Assembly: GCA_024636405.1 (NCBI GenBank)
Contig: JAGXHC010000129.1
Coordinates: 1-6,516 of the forward strand
DNA length: 6,516 bases
Direction: 5' to 3'
From: Sulfitobacter sp.
GTDB lineage: Bacteria; Pseudomonadota; Alphaproteobacteria; Rhodobacterales; Rhodobacteraceae
The translations under genes were made by a program, and so were the position numbers. The first letter of the stretch is position 1. Each line of letters starts with the position of its first letter. The notes beneath the pieces were generated by a model, which saw nothing but the letters and a program-made list of their open reading frames with translations, had not been told where the DNA came from and ran no database searches. Below are positions 5,571 to 6,516 of the stretch, one piece after another.

Positions 5571-6516
5571 TTAACCGTCTATCCACTGCTGAAGCCGTGA
5601 TGCCGTGTCGGAATCGAGGGTTTGAAGGTTTTTCGCGTGGTGCAGATAGGGGCAGGGTGCCGCCAACCTGTCCGCGATAGTGTCGAGCGTGAACACCGCA
5701 GCGCCTTTGAGATGTGCCAGTTCATCCCATTCGACCGGCACTGCCACCGGTGCACCGGTCCGCGCGCGCAAAGACCACGGCGCGACCGCCGTTGACCCGC
5801 GTTCATTGCGAAGCCAATCGACGAAGATGCGCCCCTTGCGGCGCGATTTGGACATCGACGCGACAAAGCGTTTCGGGTGCTTGGCCTCAAGCACATGTGC
5901 CACCGTCTTGGCAAATCCGCGCACGGCGTCCCAGCCTTGGGTCCGTCGCAGTGTCACCCACACGTGGACCCCCTTGCCACCCGTCACCATCGCACCGCTT
6001 TGCAATCCGATATCCGCAAGCCAACCCCGCAGGTCTATCGCGGCCCGCTGTACATCGGTCCAGTCAAGTCCCTCGTCGGGATCAAGATCAAAAACCAGTC
6101 TGTCGGGTCTGTCGAGCCTGTCAATGCGCGCGCCCCAGATGTGAAATTCAATTGTTCCCATTTGCGCGGCGGCGACAAAGGATTGTGGGCGCGTGGCATA
6201 AAGATACTCTGCCGCTGTGCCGTCGCTTTGCGTGATGGACGTGCGTTGCAGCGCCGAAGGCATCGTGCCGTGTCCATGCTTTTGAAAAAAACACTCCTCT
6301 CCGATCCCGCCCGGACAGCGCAACAACGACAGGGGCCTGTGCCCCGCAATTTCCGTCAGCCGTTCGCCGGCCTGCTCGTAATAGCGCGCGACATCCAGCT
6401 TGGTAAAAGCCGCATTTCCAAACACCCGCCGATCCGGGCTGCTGATCGTCACGTCGGCCACCTTTGGCGTGCCGGTGTGCGGCTTTTCAGGTGTCACGGT
6501 GGCGACCTCCTTATCC
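5571..6516 (-). CDS. ligD: DNA ligase D, C-terminal primase-polymerase domain (probably 5'-partial, continues past right edge)
   Basis: The product is the archaeo-eukaryotic primase-like polymerase domain of LigD, which extends and fills DNA ends in bacterial non-homologous end joining with Ku. Numbering from the GTG at 6497: VTISSPDRRVF at 16-26, RCPGGIGEECFFQKH at 60-74, catalytic FDLDP with D137 and D139, TGGKGVHVWV with K175 and H178, and IFVDWLRN with the third metal-binding aspartate D227. The domain is complete and ends QQWIDG. The frame has no stop up to the window edge. The residues before the GTG (DKEVAT) plus those after it (VTPEKP) fit the linker between the ligase and polymerase domains of full-length LigD (DKPAREVVxExP type), so I treat the gene as cut by the window. 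The alternative is a stand-alone polymerase starting with GTG at 6497-6495, supported by AAGGAGG 8 bases upstream. The phosphoesterase and ligase domains cannot be seen. Confidence 0.88.
   Translation of the reverse strand, partial: DKEVATVTPEKPHTGTPKVADVTISSPDRRVFGNAAFTKLDVARYYEQAGERLTEIAGHRPLSLLRCPGGIGEECFFQKHGHGTMPSALQRTSITQSDGTAAEYLYATRPQSFVAAAQMGTIEFHIWGARIDRLDRPDRLVFDLDPDEGLDWTDVQRAAIDLRGWLADIGLQSGAMVTGGKGVHVWVTLRRTQGWDAVRGFAKTVAHVLEAKHPKRFVASMSKSRRKGRIFVDWLRNERGSTAVAPWSLRARTGAPVAVPVEWDELAHLKGAAVFTLDTIADRLAAPCPYLHHAKNLQTLDSDTASRLQQWIDG
6506..6512 (-). promoter_or_regulatory. Strong ribosome-binding-like site before an in-frame GTG in ligD
   Basis: AAGGAGG on the minus strand is separated by 8 bases from GTG at 6497-6495. 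It is either the true start signal of a stand-alone polymerase gene or an internal site within full-length ligD; the window ends too soon to decide. Confidence 0.45.

Noticed and set aside
1..6516. CRISPR array, tRNA/rRNA gene, insertion sequence or prophage element
   Set aside because: No regularly spaced direct repeats, no cloverleaf-like sequence, no terminal inverted repeats with a transposase, and no phage-type protein were seen on either strand.

Overview
The window looks like a chromosomal segment of an alphaproteobacterium, most likely Rhodobacteraceae (Roseobacter group). This is inferred from the moderately GC-rich codon use, the style of the HemN, CydAB, RidA-like and LigD sequences, and their ordinary housekeeping or accessory character. 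No transposase, integrase, tRNA, rRNA, CRISPR array or phage gene is visible.

Layout, left to right. The 3' end of hemN (oxygen-independent coproporphyrinogen III oxidase, + strand) runs in from the left edge and stops at 417. It converges on a minus-strand operon read from right to left: cydA (469 aa from the preferred start), cydB (333 aa) and a 36-aa single-membrane-span ORF of the DUF2474 type at 513-623, whose start codon overlaps the cydB stop codon. Together these encode a bd-type quinol oxidase with a short Q-loop (CIO-like). A roughly 360-bp region upstream of cydA holds a perfect 10-bp palindrome that is a candidate operator, and the divergent start of a small RidA/YjgF-family gene (3406-3750, +). 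Next comes a 217-bp gap with a 9-bp perfect inverted repeat and a near-consensus sigma70 promoter. This drives a phospholipase D-family gene with two HKD motifs and a C-terminal membrane segment (3968-5518, +). It converges, over a 52-bp gap containing nested inverted repeats, on the primase-polymerase domain of DNA ligase D (minus strand), which runs out of the right edge.

How the parts fit. hemN and cydAB both suit life at low oxygen: HemN allows haem synthesis without O2, and the bd oxidase, which needs haems b and d, respires at low O2 or under inhibition of haem-copper oxidases. The RidA-like protein probably removes reactive enamine/imine metabolites. The PLD-like enzyme would act on phospholipid or another phosphodiester at the membrane. 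LigD acts in non-homologous end joining with Ku, which is not in the window. I see no evidence that these last three form one pathway.

The most informative details are the short DUF2474 gene, three start-site revisions or ambiguities (cydA, the PLD gene, ligD), and the unexplained inverted repeats. I found no convincing novel multi-gene system here.
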